A stretch of DNA of 48,150 nucleotides, from positions 1 to 48,150 of the forward strand of contig NBMC01000014.1 of the NCBI GenBank assembly GCA_002084805.1, written 5' to 3'. The position numbers and the translations under genes are program-made. Under the pieces are notes generated by a model. It was not told the DNA's origin, searched no databases, and saw nothing but the letters and a program-made list of their open reading frames with translations. Positions within the stretch are counted from its first letter, which is position 1. Every line of letters starts with the position of its first letter. This document shows, piece by piece, positions 7,926-16,749 of the stretch. This DNA is from Spirochaetaceae bacterium 4572_59 (GTDB taxonomy: Bacteria > Spirochaetota > Spirochaetia > DSM-2461).

Positions 7926-8726
7926 ATGGCAATAGTAACAAAGCAGCTTATATCCCAGCTATACGAAAAATATAAGAGCATTGACGTTTCATTTAATAAA
8001 GACGTGGTGAAAACTACTGGTCTGCAGCCAAAAAAGGTTTATTTAAAATTCAAAGATAGGCAGCGTCCCTGCGTTCTCTATAGTTGCAGTTTTGAATCAG
8101 CTCGTATCATAGTGGCATTAACGGACACGCTAGTACAGAGGCTTCAGGATAACGAGACAAATCTGTCCCTTCGTTTTAGCTTTCTGAGGGATGAAACGCC
8201 TAAACCCATAGAACATAATTTTTTTATACAATCAAGACTGATTTCCCATAGCATATTATCCGAGGATCAGCCAAATCTCTATATACTTACCCTGAGCTAC
8301 TCTACCCGTCCACCGGACGATCTGATTGAAACCCTCGGTTTTCTTCTTGAAGCAAATGTAAATGCTACAAAAAGAAAAGAAGAGCGTATTCTAATTACAG
8401 TGGATAGTATGAAAACTCTCCGGCTGGGATCAAAAAACTGCATTCTGTGCATAGACAGCATCCCCCGAAAAGGAATTTTGCGGGATTTATCTTTTTCAGG
8501 ATGCAAAATCATCATACAAGGGAACGCTAAATTCCTTATCAACAAAACTGTTTTTGTTAAAATGATTAGTGACAAAGGTGAAAGTTTTCAGATAAAAGGA
8601 AAGATTCTCCGTTTTGAAGAAGTTCAGGGACGGAGAGATTTAGCCGTGATCGCACTGTATTTTGCATTGGAAGATCTATCGCTTTCCTATAAGATGATGA
8701 TTAATAACTATCTTTTTAACAGATAA
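7926..8726 (+). CDS. PilZ-domain c-di-GMP-binding protein (soluble)
   Basis: A 266-aa protein. The C-terminal half is a PilZ domain with both c-di-GMP motifs: RxxxR as RKEER (residues 150-154) and DxSxxG as DLSFSG (187-192). The N-terminal 130 residues form a separate beta-rich domain that is not recognised. No signal peptide or membrane segment is seen. The ATG at 7926 lacks an SD sequence. A 12-nt element ending 4 nt before the ATG can pair with the 5' part of the 6S candidate. The TPR gene follows 24 nt later, so the two are probably co-transcribed. A motility role is inferred from the flagellar neighbourhood. Confidence 0.75.
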   Translation: MAIVTKQLISQLYEKYKSIDVSFNKDVVKTTGLQPKKVYLKFKDRQRPCVLYSCSFESARIIVALTDTLVQRLQDNETNLSLRFSFLRDETPKPIEHNFFIQSRLISHSILSEDQPNLYILTLSYSTRPPDDLIETLGFLLEANVNATKRKEERILITVDSMKTLRLGSKNCILCIDSIPRKGILRDLSFSGCKIIIQGNAKFLINKTVFVKMISDKGESFQIKGKILRFEEVQGRRDLAVIALYFALEDLSLSYKMMINNYLFNR

Positions 8727-8750
8727 AAATAATTTTAAAATCGGAGAAAT

Positions 8751-9872
8751 ATGAACTCTAATAAAAATCCTTTGGATTCAATAATATTTATTTCCATACC
8801 TGAAAACTTAGCTTCTATCTCGGAAGAAATAAAACTTGATACTGGTATTCTTCTGCCTGTTGAAATTCCTGCAGACATCCCCCCTGCCGATTGGCAGATG
8901 GAGAATTTAAACTGGGAAATGATAATTTCTGGTATGTTGAAAATTCTAACCTACAATGTCAGTCATGAGCATTCTCAGTACTACAGAGATTTCATTCTGA
9001 GAGTGAAACCTCAAATCATTCAGGAGTTGACACAATCAGCTATTTTTAAATCTCAATCTCAAGATTTTGAACTTTCTGAAGAAATTTTCAAGGCATTGAT
9101 AGGACTACAGCCCAGGGAATTAAGACACAAGCTTAATCTGGCCATCCTTTTTGAAAATCAGGCGACCAGTCTTAGTGCCCGTAAAAAAGTAACTGAAGCT
9201 TGCCATATGAATGATCTAGCTGAGGAATTATACGCACAGCTTATAGAACAGGGTGATGATTTAGCTGATATATACTTTAACGCCGCCTGGTTCTTCTACA
9301 GCAAGCATGATCTTCTCAAAACCTCAGAGCTGATGACATCCTACCTACACTATGGAACGGACGAAGTTAAGATAATTGAAGCCAAAAAGCTTATTGAAGA
9401 AGCTGACAGCCTGAAAAATCAGGACAATCAGTATTCGGAAGCTTTTATGCTGATCTCTAAGGATCAAAACGAAGCTGGCCTTATTATTATAGACGATTTT
9501 CTTAAAGAAAATAATTCTGTCTGGAATGCCTGGTTTCTCAAAGGCTGGGCTCTGCGAAAACTGGAGCGATACAAGGATGCACTACAAGCCTTTGAACAAG
9601 CAATCATGATAAACCCGACAGAGGTAGAAGTTTTAAATGAGATATCTATCTGCTATCTGGAGCTTAAGAACTACGAAGAAGCCCAGAACAGGCTGATGAA
9701 AGCCTTTGAACTGGATCCCGAAAATATCAAGGTCATTTCCAATATGGGGATACTGGCACTTAAGCAGAATCGCAGTGATGAAGCTCTTGGTTTTTTCCAC
9801 ACGGTTTTAGAACTGGAACCGAAAGACCCCATTGCCACAGAGTATATAAATTATTTAAAAAAAGCTGATTAG
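8751..9872 (+). CDS. TPR-repeat protein
   Basis: A 373-aa cytoplasmic protein. The C-terminal part (about residues 245-370) holds at least three tetratricopeptide repeats, with the signature ALRKLERYKDALQAFEQAI, then YLELKNYEEAQNRLMKAFEL and ILALKQNRSDEALGFFHTVL. The N-terminal half is helical with more divergent repeats. TPRs mediate protein-protein contacts; no enzymatic motif is present. GGAG lies before the ATG. It lies between the PilZ gene and flaB1, and a flagellar-type promoter begins just after its stop. The partner is unknown. Confidence 0.7.
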   Translation: MNSNKNPLDSIIFISIPENLASISEEIKLDTGILLPVEIPADIPPADWQMENLNWEMIISGMLKILTYNVSHEHSQYYRDFILRVKPQIIQELTQSAIFKSQSQDFELSEEIFKALIGLQPRELRHKLNLAILFENQATSLSARKKVTEACHMNDLAEELYAQLIEQGDDLADIYFNAAWFFYSKHDLLKTSELMTSYLHYGTDEVKIIEAKKLIEEADSLKNQDNQYSEAFMLISKDQNEAGLIIIDDFLKENNSVWNAWFLKGWALRKLERYKDALQAFEQAIMINPTEVEVLNEISICYLELKNYEEAQNRLMKAFELDPENIKVISNMGILALKQNRSDEALGFFHTVLELEPKDPIATEYINYLKKAD

Positions 9873-9875
9873 GCC

Positions 9876-9902
9876 TTAAGTTGATTATATCCATTCCGAT
9901 TA
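9876..9902 (+). promoter_or_regulatory. Sigma-28 (FliA)-type promoter of flaB1
   Basis: TTAAGTTG, 11 nt, TCCGATTA compares well with the flagellar sigma-28 consensus TAAAGTTT-N11-GCCGATAA. It starts 4 nt after the TPR gene stop and would give a leader of about 120 nt before flaB1. Confidence 0.65.
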
Positions 9903-9974
9903 CTCGGACTTTTTAAAAAAAACTTTATATTTTTTTTCAAGTTTATTAGAACTCCATGACGATAGAATTCTTAT

Positions 9975-10026
9975 AGGGGAATAAAACCCTGTGGGCAAGG
10001 ATGCCCGAATTCAATATTCATGGAGG
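9975..10026 (+). promoter_or_regulatory. Candidate CsrA-binding leader of flaB1
   Basis: Three GGA sites occur in the flaB1 leader. AGGG/CCCT (9975-9990) encloses a loop with GGA at its edge. GGGC-AAGGAT-GCCC (9993-10006) puts GGA in a hexaloop and contains CAAGGATG, the core of the known CsrA consensus (ACARGGAUG). The SD itself (10022-10026) is GGAGG. One CsrA site overlapping the SD plus an upstream site is the known mode of CsrA repression of flagellin. csrA and fliW are in this window. Confidence 0.6.
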
Positions 10027-10031
10027 AATAT

Positions 10032-10892
10032 ATGATAATTAATCACAACCTTAGTGCAATGACATCCCAGAGAAATTTGGGTATCAACAATGCAGGTTCT
10101 GCTCAGAACATGGCTAAGCTGTCTTCCGGTATGCGGATCAACAGAGCCGGTGATGATGCATCCGGTCTGGCTGTATCAGAAAAAATGAGATCTCAGATTA
10201 GAGGTTTAAACCAGGCTTCCAGAAATGCGGCTGATGGTGTCTCCTTTATTCAGACAACTGAAGGTTATCTTCAGGAATCTACTGATATCATTCAGAGAGT
10301 CCGTGAACTGGCCGTTCAGTCTTCCAACGGTATCTATACCTCAGAAGACAGAATGCAGATCCAGGTTGAGGTTTCTCAGCTTGTAGATGAACTGGACAGA
10401 GTTGCGTCTCACGCTCAATTCAATGGGATGAACATGCTGACAGGACGCTTTGCAGCCGACACCGGTTTCAATACTGTAACAGCTTCCATGTGGTTCCACA
10501 TTGGTGCCAACATGGATCAGAGAGAACAGGTTAATATTGGAACAATGACAGCAGAAGCTCTTGGACTGAGACAGATCGGTTCCGGAGAAATTATGTCAAT
10601 CTCCACACCTGAACAGTCTAATAGAAACATTGGTGTTCTTGATGAAGCTTTGAAAACTGTTAACAAACAGAGAGCGGATCTTGGTGCTTATCAGAATAGA
10701 CTTGAAATGGCGATCAAAGGCATTGACGTTGGTGCTGAGAACCTGCAGGCGTCTGAATCAAGAATCAGGGACCTGGATATGGCAAAAGAATCTGTTGATT
10801 TCACCAAAAACCAGATCCTGAGTCAGGCTAGTAATGCAATGCTTGCACAGGCAAACCAGAGAACACAATCTGTCTTGCAACTTCTCCAATAG
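10032..10892 (+). CDS. Flagellin FlaB, core filament protein, copy 1
   Basis: A 286-aa flagellin without signal peptide, forming the core of the periplasmic flagellar filament. The N-terminal D0/D1 begins [20 protein letters not shown] and includes [33 protein letters not shown]. The C-terminal D1/D0 ends in [23 protein letters not shown]. The central variable region is short, as in spirochaetal FlaBs. The start at 10032 is chosen because GGAGG is placed ideally; an ATG at 10020 overlaps that SD. It carries a sigma-28-type promoter and a structured leader, and a second, similar flagellin gene follows. Confidence 0.93.
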   Translation: MIINHNLSAMTSQRNLGINNAGSAQNMAKLSSGMRINRAGDDASGLAVSEKMRSQIRGLNQASRNAADGVSFIQTTEGYLQESTDIIQRVRELAVQSSNGIYTSEDRMQIQVEVSQLVDELDRVASHAQFNGMNMLTGRFAADTGFNTVTASMWFHIGANMDQREQVNIGTMTAEALGLRQIGSGEIMSISTPEQSNRNIGVLDEALKTVNKQRADLGAYQNRLEMAIKGIDVGAENLQASESRIRDLDMAKESVDFTKNQILSQASNAMLAQANQRTQSVLQLLQ

Positions 10893-10903
10893 CATAATAT
10901 AAT
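10875..10903 (+). promoter_or_regulatory. Candidate sigma-70 promoter for flaB2 within the flaB1 3' end
   Basis: TTGCAA, 17 nt and a perfect TATAAT span the last codons and stop of flaB1. Transcription would start near 10910, immediately before a 13-bp hairpin. This would give flaB2 its own promoter of a different class from that of flaB1. Confidence 0.5.
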
Positions 10904-10910
10904 GTTAAGT

Positions 10911-11130
10911 GATGTTCTTTAATGGAAATCTATTAAAGAACATCAGTGGAGAATATGTTCTTTGACATAACCTTCCTATGTTTGCACAGGGCAGGGAGAT
11001 GATTCGATTTTTCGAAATCGGGGAATCTCCCTGTTCAGCTGTTCACAGGTTAAGCGGCGCGATAATGCTTACCAATGGTCAGGTGCATACAGGTTTTAGG
11101 CATGGATGCCAAAAAACTTCGCATGGAGGG
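10911..11130 (+). promoter_or_regulatory. Long structured leader of flaB2 with GGA-loop hairpins
   Basis: Three hairpins fill the space between the flagellin genes. A 13-bp perfect stem at 10911-10944 has GGAAATCT in its loop. A 9-bp stem (CAGGGAGAT with ATCTCCCTG, 10992-11033) contains an inner AT-rich hairpin. A small GGC-ATGGAT-GCC hairpin (11099-11110) sits 12 nt before the SD GGAGGG. None ends in a T-run, so these are unlikely to be terminators. The GGA-in-loop placement fits CsrA binding, as at flaB1. Confidence 0.5.
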
Positions 11131-11134
11131 TGAT

Positions 11135-11989
11135 ATGATAATAAATCACAACATGAGTGCCATTAATTCGAATAGGCAACTCGGCGTTTCACAGGCTCAG
11201 ACTACAAATAATATGGAAAAATTGTCTTCTGGTTTGAGAATTAATAAAGCAGCAGATGATGCTTCTGGATTGGCAGTATCTGAAAAGATGAGATCTCAGA
11301 TTAGAGGTCTTAATCAGGCAGAGAAAAATATTCAGAATGGAGTGTCCTTCATACAGACGACCGAGGGTTATCTGCAGGAAACACAGGATATTCTACATCG
11401 TGTTAGAGAATTGTCCGTACAATCTTCGAATGGTATTTATACTTCAGAAGACAGGATGCAGATTCAGGTTGAAGTTTCACAACTTGTTGATGAAATGAAC
11501 AGGATTGCATCTCACGCACAGTTCAACGGTATGAATCTTCTTACCGGCCGTTTTGCTGAAAACTCTGTAACTGGTGATACAATGGCGCTTCAGGTAGGTG
11601 CTAATATGGATCAGAAAGAAACGATCTTTATTGGTACAATGACTGCTGAAGCTCTTGGTCTCCAGAACGAACAGGGTGGTGGTGGAATTGTTACCCTTTC
11701 TTCTGTTGAAGAAGCCAACAGGACTATTGGTATTATTGATGAAGCTCTTAAAAATGTTAACAAACAGAGAGCGGATCTCGGTGCTTACCAGAACAGATTT
11801 GAAATGGCAGCCAAAGGGATTGCTATTGCATCTGAAAATATGCAGGCAGCTGAATCAAGGATTCGTGATGTAGATATGGCTACTGAAGTCGTAGATTATA
11901 CCAAGAATCAGATATTGAATCAGGCCGGTTCTTCAATGTTAGCTCAGGCTAATGTAAGAACTCAGTCAGTTCTGCAGCTTCTTGGCTAA
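11135..11989 (+). CDS. Flagellin FlaB, core filament protein, copy 2
   Basis: A 284-aa flagellin paralogue of flaB1, sharing the conserved termini ([17 protein letters not shown] at the start; [19 protein letters not shown] at the end) and the [20 protein letters not shown] block. It differs mainly in the central segment. The start at 11135 follows GGAGGGTGAT; the frame is open upstream to 11075 but that part covers the leader hairpins. Codon choice differs visibly from flaB1 in the shared blocks, so the duplication is not recent. It is followed by flaG after about 110 nt containing a G-rich hairpin. Confidence 0.93.
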   Translation: MIINHNMSAINSNRQLGVSQAQTTNNMEKLSSGLRINKAADDASGLAVSEKMRSQIRGLNQAEKNIQNGVSFIQTTEGYLQETQDILHRVRELSVQSSNGIYTSEDRMQIQVEVSQLVDEMNRIASHAQFNGMNLLTGRFAENSVTGDTMALQVGANMDQKETIFIGTMTAEALGLQNEQGGGGIVTLSSVEEANRTIGIIDEALKNVNKQRADLGAYQNRFEMAAKGIAIASENMQAAESRIRDVDMATEVVDYTKNQILNQAGSSMLAQANVRTQSVLQLLG

Positions 11990-12102
11990 TAACTAGGGTA
12001 ATAGTAAAATTGGAAAAGAGATTTCTGGACGTTATCTTTTTTTTCTTATAGTCGAGGGGGGAGTGCGCGCCCTTCCCCTCCTCTATTTACAGGGAGGTCT
12101 AG

Positions 12103-12432
12103 TTGAATATTGAAAACATATCCACTTCAGGACCGGTCAATACTAACAGCAGCAGACAACAAGCAACAAAAGTGAAACAACAGGTAAAATTGCAGCAGAA
12201 AAAAGTAAAAGTTGCCCATCCTGATTTACATGAAACTAAAAGAATACTTGATGAATTTACGACGGGTACTAGGTTCAGTTACTCAGTTAATGAAAAAATC
12301 GATAGCTTTGTTGTTAAAATTATCGATAAAGATACCGATAAGGTTGTTAAGGAAATTCCCTCAAGGGAGTTACAAAATGTGCATGAAAACCTTAGAGAAG
12401 CAATCGGTATATTCATTGATAAAATGGCATAA
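12103..12432 (+). CDS. flaG: FlaG family protein
   Basis: A 109-aa protein. The N-terminal half is Gln/Lys-rich and disordered. The C-terminal half has the FlaG signature: FSYSVNEKIDSFVVKIIDKDTDKVVKEIPSRELQ. FlaG proteins influence filament length or assembly and are usually encoded beside flagellin and fliD, as here. The TTG start at 12103 is supported by AGGGAGG. A G/C-rich hairpin (about 12054-12083) lies just upstream and might limit read-through from flaB2. Confidence 0.85.
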   Translation: MNIENISTSGPVNTNSSRQQATKVKQQVKLQQKKVKVAHPDLHETKRILDEFTTGTRFSYSVNEKIDSFVVKIIDKDTDKVVKEIPSRELQNVHENLREAIGIFIDKMA

Positions 12433-12449
12433 TATAATGGCGGGATGCT

Positions 12450-14468
12450 ATGGCTGACATCAGCATCCCTGGTTTAAACAGCAAATACAATACAGAAACT
12501 CTCATTAAAGGCTTGGTGGATGTAGAAAAGGTTAAGATGACTCAAATGGAGAATTCCATTAAGGATCTTGAAGATGATAAAAAGATCTGGCAGGAATTTA
12601 ACAGAAAAATCAGCACTTTGCGGACATCCACAAAGAAACTATACGGTTTCGAGAACCCCTTTAATGATAAGACAGTAGAATCCTCAAATGAACGTATACT
12701 AACAGCAAGCGCCACACGGGAAGCCACACAACAGGACCTGAAGTTTACAGTTATAAAAACTGCCGGTGCAGACCGTTTTATATCACCAGCTCTTGATGAT
12801 GATCTTCGTGTTCCTCAGGGTACATATTCATTTTCTGTAGCTGAAGAAGAATTTTCTCTTCGTTACAGAGGCGGTCGACTTTCTGACTTTGCTGAGAGAG
12901 TGGAAAAGAAGTCAAATGGTTTACTGAATATTACAGTTGTAAAAGATACCTCCTCAACACAGGTTATTCTCTTTGAATCGCAAAAGACCGGGATCGAAAA
13001 CAAACTTGTTTTTAAGGATGACGCTCTCACATGGGCCCTTGAAAATAATCTGTTGAAGGAATCCGAAACAGAAAGCAACTCCATACAGTTCGATAAAATC
13101 ATAAAGGAAGATCTGCTTACTGACAAAACTGTTTCACTCAGTGGTGAAAATACTCTTATTCTGTCGGCAGGAGCATCTATCGATATCCCTCTGAATGGAG
13201 AGATCTCCTATGAAACAGGGATGTTCCTCGAATATGATATTACGGTGAATGAGCTTGATCCGGAAAGCATGACCCCCACCCCGCCACCCCTGCCTGTACT
13301 GCCGGATACACCCGATGCTATTTTCAGAGGGGTTAAGGTTGAAAGTTTTGACAGTTCGGCCAGCCCTCCCCCATGGAATGCTCCCCCCCCTCCTCCGCTG
13401 ATAGAAGATAATCTTATAGGGACGTTTAGCAGCGAAGATGGTATCAGCAATTTACCTCAAATTCAGGAGGGCAGCTATACTGAAAATGTTCGTTTTCCCT
13501 TAAGCGGTTCATCCCAAACCCTAAAGGAACTATCTTTTAATAATAGAAATACTTATAAGGAAATTCAGATCAGTAATATCAAAATTACTGATCCCCGAAC
13601 TGATGATGCTTATATACCCGTGAATGCTCTTTCATTGGCTCAGAATGCGGTACTCGAGTTCAGCGGGATACGGATTGAAAGAGAGACTAATGATATAGAT
13701 GATCTAATACCAGGCATAACTCTCGAGCTAAAAAGAGCTGACCCCGATGAGGAAGTAGAACTTTCCATAAAACCTGACATTGAAAAAGCAAAGGAAGAAA
13801 TAATTAAATTCGTTTACAATTATAACCAGACCATGACACAAATGCTTATATTGTCATCTGATAATTCCGATATTATTAACGAGATTGAATATTTTTCAGA
13901 TGATGAAAGAGAAAAGGCTTTTGAACAGCTTGGAGCCTTTAGGGGAGATATCACAATGATGCAGATGAAAAACCGCCTGCAGAGGGTCAGTTCTTCCCCC
14001 TACCCCACATCACTGGAAAGGGATCTGTCTATGCTGACACAGATAGGTATTTCTACGAATGCCAGTGGTGGTAGTGGAGGCGGCGTTAACAGCAGCAAGC
14101 TGAGAGGTTATCTGGAAATTAACGAGGATCTTCTGGATAAATCCCTGACAAAAATGAGTCCGGCCATTAAGGAACTGTTTGGTATGGATACTGACGGAGA
14201 CCTTGTTATTGATAGTGGTGTTGGCTATGAATTGGACCGCTTTTTAAATCCCTATGTTCGGACTGGTGGAATTTTACCAAATAAGGTTACATTAATTGAC
14301 AATAGAATAGATGATACGAACGAAGATATAGATGATTACAAGGAGTATCTGGAGGATTATGAACAGACCCTGAAAAGAAAATATGGAACCATGGAAAGCA
14401 TGCTGAATCAACTAGAGCAAAGTTCCAGTTCCATAGATAGTTTCGGCAATTCCCAGAAGAACCAGTAA
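12450..14468 (+). CDS. fliD: Flagellar filament capping protein FliD (HAP2)
   Basis: FliD caps the growing filament and assists flagellin polymerisation. The 672-aa protein begins MADISIPGLNSKYNTETLIK, the standard FliD start. It has an N-terminal coiled coil, a long middle region, and the C-terminal FliD_C block (IGISTNASGGSGGGVNSSKL; GYLEINEDLLDKSL; a terminal coiled coil with DDYKEYLEDYEQTLKRKYG). Residues about 270-318 carry two proline-rich tracts (TPTPPPLPVLP and PPPWNAPPPPP), unusual for the family. It follows flaG by 17 nt, with GGGATG as a weak SD. Confidence 0.93.
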   Translation: MADISIPGLNSKYNTETLIKGLVDVEKVKMTQMENSIKDLEDDKKIWQEFNRKISTLRTSTKKLYGFENPFNDKTVESSNERILTASATREATQQDLKFTVIKTAGADRFISPALDDDLRVPQGTYSFSVAEEEFSLRYRGGRLSDFAERVEKKSNGLLNITVVKDTSSTQVILFESQKTGIENKLVFKDDALTWALENNLLKESETESNSIQFDKIIKEDLLTDKTVSLSGENTLILSAGASIDIPLNGEISYETGMFLEYDITVNELDPESMTPTPPPLPVLPDTPDAIFRGVKVESFDSSASPPPWNAPPPPPLIEDNLIGTFSSEDGISNLPQIQEGSYTENVRFPLSGSSQTLKELSFNNRNTYKEIQISNIKITDPRTDDAYIPVNALSLAQNAVLEFSGIRIERETNDIDDLIPGITLELKRADPDEEVELSIKPDIEKAKEEIIKFVYNYNQTMTQMLILSSDNSDIINEIEYFSDDEREKAFEQLGAFRGDITMMQMKNRLQRVSSSPYPTSLERDLSMLTQIGISTNASGGSGGGVNSSKLRGYLEINEDLLDKSLTKMSPAIKELFGMDTDGDLVIDSGVGYELDRFLNPYVRTGGILPNKVTLIDNRIDDTNEDIDDYKEYLEDYEQTLKRKYGTMESMLNQLEQSSSSIDSFGNSQKNQ

Positions 14469-14480
14469 AGGAGTAATTTC

Positions 14481-15371
14481 TTGAAAATTTACATAAACCA
14501 GGATGAACTTGATTTTTCCTTTGAGAATGAGAAAACACTTGGTGATATTTATAAATCCATAGAACAGTGGATGGCTCCTCAGGGATTTTCAATTTCTGAA
14601 GTCATTATTAATAACAAAGAGGTATTTCTGAATAAAAAAGAGGACTGGTATGATAAACCTTTTACCGGATCTGAAGAGATTCGGATTATGGCTCTCAGCT
14701 TCCTGGAATTAAAGGCTGATAATATTAAAACTCTTCTTAGTTATACGGGGATGGTTCAGAAAGCACTCAAAGAAGGAAATCTGACCGTTCTGAATGAACT
14801 GCTTGAAGAATATTCTTACATAAAAGATAGTTATAAACTTCTATTGGATGATTCCGGCAATGCCATAAAAAATCATATGGATATGCTTCTGGAAACAAAC
14901 AGTTTTATACCAGAGGGAGAAAGAAGCGAGCAGAATGTTATCTCTGTTCTGGAAGGATTCATAATGCTGGAGGCTGTTATTCAGGGACGTCTTGATGAAA
15001 TTACCACCCCTTTTAAGGCTGGGAAAGATACCTACGATTCCATTCAGACAATGTTACCTCAGATGGAAGAGGTTTCACTGATGCTTCAGACCGGAAAAGA
15101 TAAAGATGCCATGGAAATTATTATTCGCTTCTCCGAACTCTTTCAGAAGCTACTGCGTATTTACACGAATATTCCAGAAGAAAAAATTTCTGAACACAGA
15201 GATGAAATTAAGAAGTTTATCTCTGAAATGTCTGGAATCTTAAATGAACTGGCTGAAGCTTTTTCTACTGAAGATTCTGTACTGATGGGAGATCTTATGG
15301 AATATGAGATCATGCCCAGAATGGAGAAATTTCCACGATTCTTTGAAACTTTTGTCAATAAAGGTGATTAA
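14481..15371 (+). CDS. Unassigned protein linked to fliD
   Basis: A 296-aa cytoplasmic protein that I cannot assign. The first 70 residues look like a small alpha/beta fold (MKIYINQDELDFSF, then ISEVIINNKEVF and EEIRIMAL), possibly beta-grasp. The rest is helical (LLSYTGMVQKALKEGNLTVL onward). No transmembrane or catalytic motif is seen. The TTG start is supported by AAGGAG. It lies between fliD and a PilZ gene, with 12 nt to fliD and a stop 1 nt before the next ATG. A filament export or chaperone role similar to FliS, which is not seen in this window, is possible but not shown. Confidence 0.6.
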   Translation: MKIYINQDELDFSFENEKTLGDIYKSIEQWMAPQGFSISEVIINNKEVFLNKKEDWYDKPFTGSEEIRIMALSFLELKADNIKTLLSYTGMVQKALKEGNLTVLNELLEEYSYIKDSYKLLLDDSGNAIKNHMDMLLETNSFIPEGERSEQNVISVLEGFIMLEAVIQGRLDEITTPFKAGKDTYDSIQTMLPQMEEVSLMLQTGKDKDAMEIIIRFSELFQKLLRIYTNIPEEKISEHRDEIKKFISEMSGILNELAEAFSTEDSVLMGDLMEYEIMPRMEKFPRFFETFVNKGD

Positions 15372-15372
15372 A

Positions 15373-16461
15373 ATGCCCTTGATGATGTTATTGCAATCCA
15401 GATTTCAAGGCCAACTCTTTACCCCTTCTGATCCCAAACAGAATCTTATATTTCTGGGAATCATGTTTGGGATGATGGTTCTTTTAATAGTCGGAAATAA
15501 ACTGAGCGGTCAGGGAAACGAAAAATCCAAAAGGTACAGCAAGAGAGCATTCAGAAAAGAAGCGTCTCGTATCGGTTTAAACAAGAGACAGACCTTGCTG
15601 CTTGAAAGCCTGATTAAGACTTACCACGTTGCGAAACCATTTGCCCTTTTAAGCAATACCAGAACCCTTAATAACACATTAGGTCAGGCTTTAAGAGACA
15701 TTAGTCATATGGAAGCACCTCCCTCTGTTGTGGAAGAACGAAAATTGGATATTTACAGAATAAAACAACGGATTGAACGTGTTTTTGCAGAATCCAATCA
15801 ATTGTCTGATACAAAAAGACTTAAATTGAGTCAGCAGGTTACATTCAAAATGCCCAACGGTAACAGGTATTCCTCTGTCATAACTGCCGTTTTAAAAGAA
15901 TTCTACTGTGCCAGAATACCTCTGAATAAAAATGGTACGGAAATTCGCTGGAAAAAAGGATCCCGTGTAGAAGTTCTGCTATGGGGGTCAGATGGTGAGG
16001 AGTATACTTTTACCACAAAAGTGCTGGGATATAACTCTGTAAAAGGGATTACCAGTATTTTTCTACAGCACTCCAATAAAATCTCTCGATCCTATCAAAG
16101 ACGGTTCAGAAGAAAATCTATCAAGCGTCCCTGTTATTTCTTCCCTATACAGATCAGAATTACCGGTAGGGGTAAAAGAGAAAAAAAAGAGGCTATTGTT
16201 TTAAAAACCAAGGGCCGTATGGGGACCATTATTGATCTATCAGCAGGTGGTTGTGCCATACAGACAAGCAAACCCTTTAATAAGGGGGAGTTAATTAAAC
16301 TGACTTTTGAGCCTACAAAGGGGAATCCCGTTGTTACTTATGGTAAGATTGTAGACTCAAGAGTTCAAAGCCGTATTTATACATCCGTACATATTATGTT
16401 TACAAGAGCATCAAGCAAGAACTTGAATCGAATTAATGAATACGTTTATGATTTTGAATAA
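15373..16461 (+). CDS. Membrane-anchored PilZ-domain protein
   Basis: A 362-aa protein with one transmembrane segment near the N-terminus (about residues 24-44, NLIFLGIMFGMMVLLIVGNK), a long basic cytoplasmic linker and a YcgR-like arrangement. A beta domain (about 150-235) is followed by a PilZ domain with an Arg-rich RRFRRKSIKR switch (243-252) and DLSAGG (288-293). PilZ domains bind c-di-GMP; YcgR-type proteins brake the flagellar motor, a plausible role here. ATG 15373 follows AAGGTGAT and lies 1 nt after the previous stop. An upstream in-frame ATG at 15304 would overlap the previous gene. Confidence 0.78.
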   Translation: MPLMMLLQSRFQGQLFTPSDPKQNLIFLGIMFGMMVLLIVGNKLSGQGNEKSKRYSKRAFRKEASRIGLNKRQTLLLESLIKTYHVAKPFALLSNTRTLNNTLGQALRDISHMEAPPSVVEERKLDIYRIKQRIERVFAESNQLSDTKRLKLSQQVTFKMPNGNRYSSVITAVLKEFYCARIPLNKNGTEIRWKKGSRVEVLLWGSDGEEYTFTTKVLGYNSVKGITSIFLQHSNKISRSYQRRFRRKSIKRPCYFFPIQIRITGRGKREKKEAIVLKTKGRMGTIIDLSAGGCAIQTSKPFNKGELIKLTFEPTKGNPVVTYGKIVDSRVQSRIYTSVHIMFTRASSKNLNRINEYVYDFE

Positions 16462-16489
16462 ATTACGTTAACGAATATACAGGGAAGCG

Positions 16490-16744
16490 ATGAAACTACT
16501 GACCATAGAAAAATTATTAAAAAAAGACACTCTTATTTATTATCGTAATCAATATGAAGGAACTGCTCTGTTTTCACTGCTGGGGGAGAAACAGGTTTAT
16601 GTAAAGTTCAGATCCTCAGTCGAAATAAAACCCACCGGGGAAAGAGATGTTAGCGTTGAACTTCTGGAATCAATAGACTATCCTCTAATTCCCATTCTAC
16701 AATCGATTAAGAGCGCGATGAGAGAAATTGATCAAAAAGGATAG
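16490..16744 (+). CDS. Small conserved-looking protein of unknown function
   Basis: An 84-aa protein with charged and hydrophobic alternation (KLLTIEKLLKKDTLIYYRNQ; EKQVYVKFRSSVEIKPTGE) and no recognised motif. GGGAAG precedes the ATG and the stop lies 5 nt before tsaE, so it is probably translated as part of this operon. Function unknown. Confidence 0.55.
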   Translation: MKLLTIEKLLKKDTLIYYRNQYEGTALFSLLGEKQVYVKFRSSVEIKPTGERDVSVELLESIDYPLIPILQSIKSAMREIDQKG

Positions 16745-16749
16745 TTTCG

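Noticed and set aside
9895..9925. TCCG/CGGA hairpin followed by T residues as terminator of the TPR gene.
   Set aside because: The stem is only 4 bp and overlaps the better-supported sigma-28-type promoter.
10985..11040. CACAGGGCA in the flaB2 leader recalls the c-di-GMP-I riboswitch (GEMM) core.
   Set aside because: The following conserved parts (GAAA tetraloop hairpin, GACGCAAAGCC) are absent; the match is limited to nine bases.
13208..13450. Gly-rich open frame antisense to fliD.
   Set aside because: It is the complement of the proline tracts in FliD, a composition artefact.
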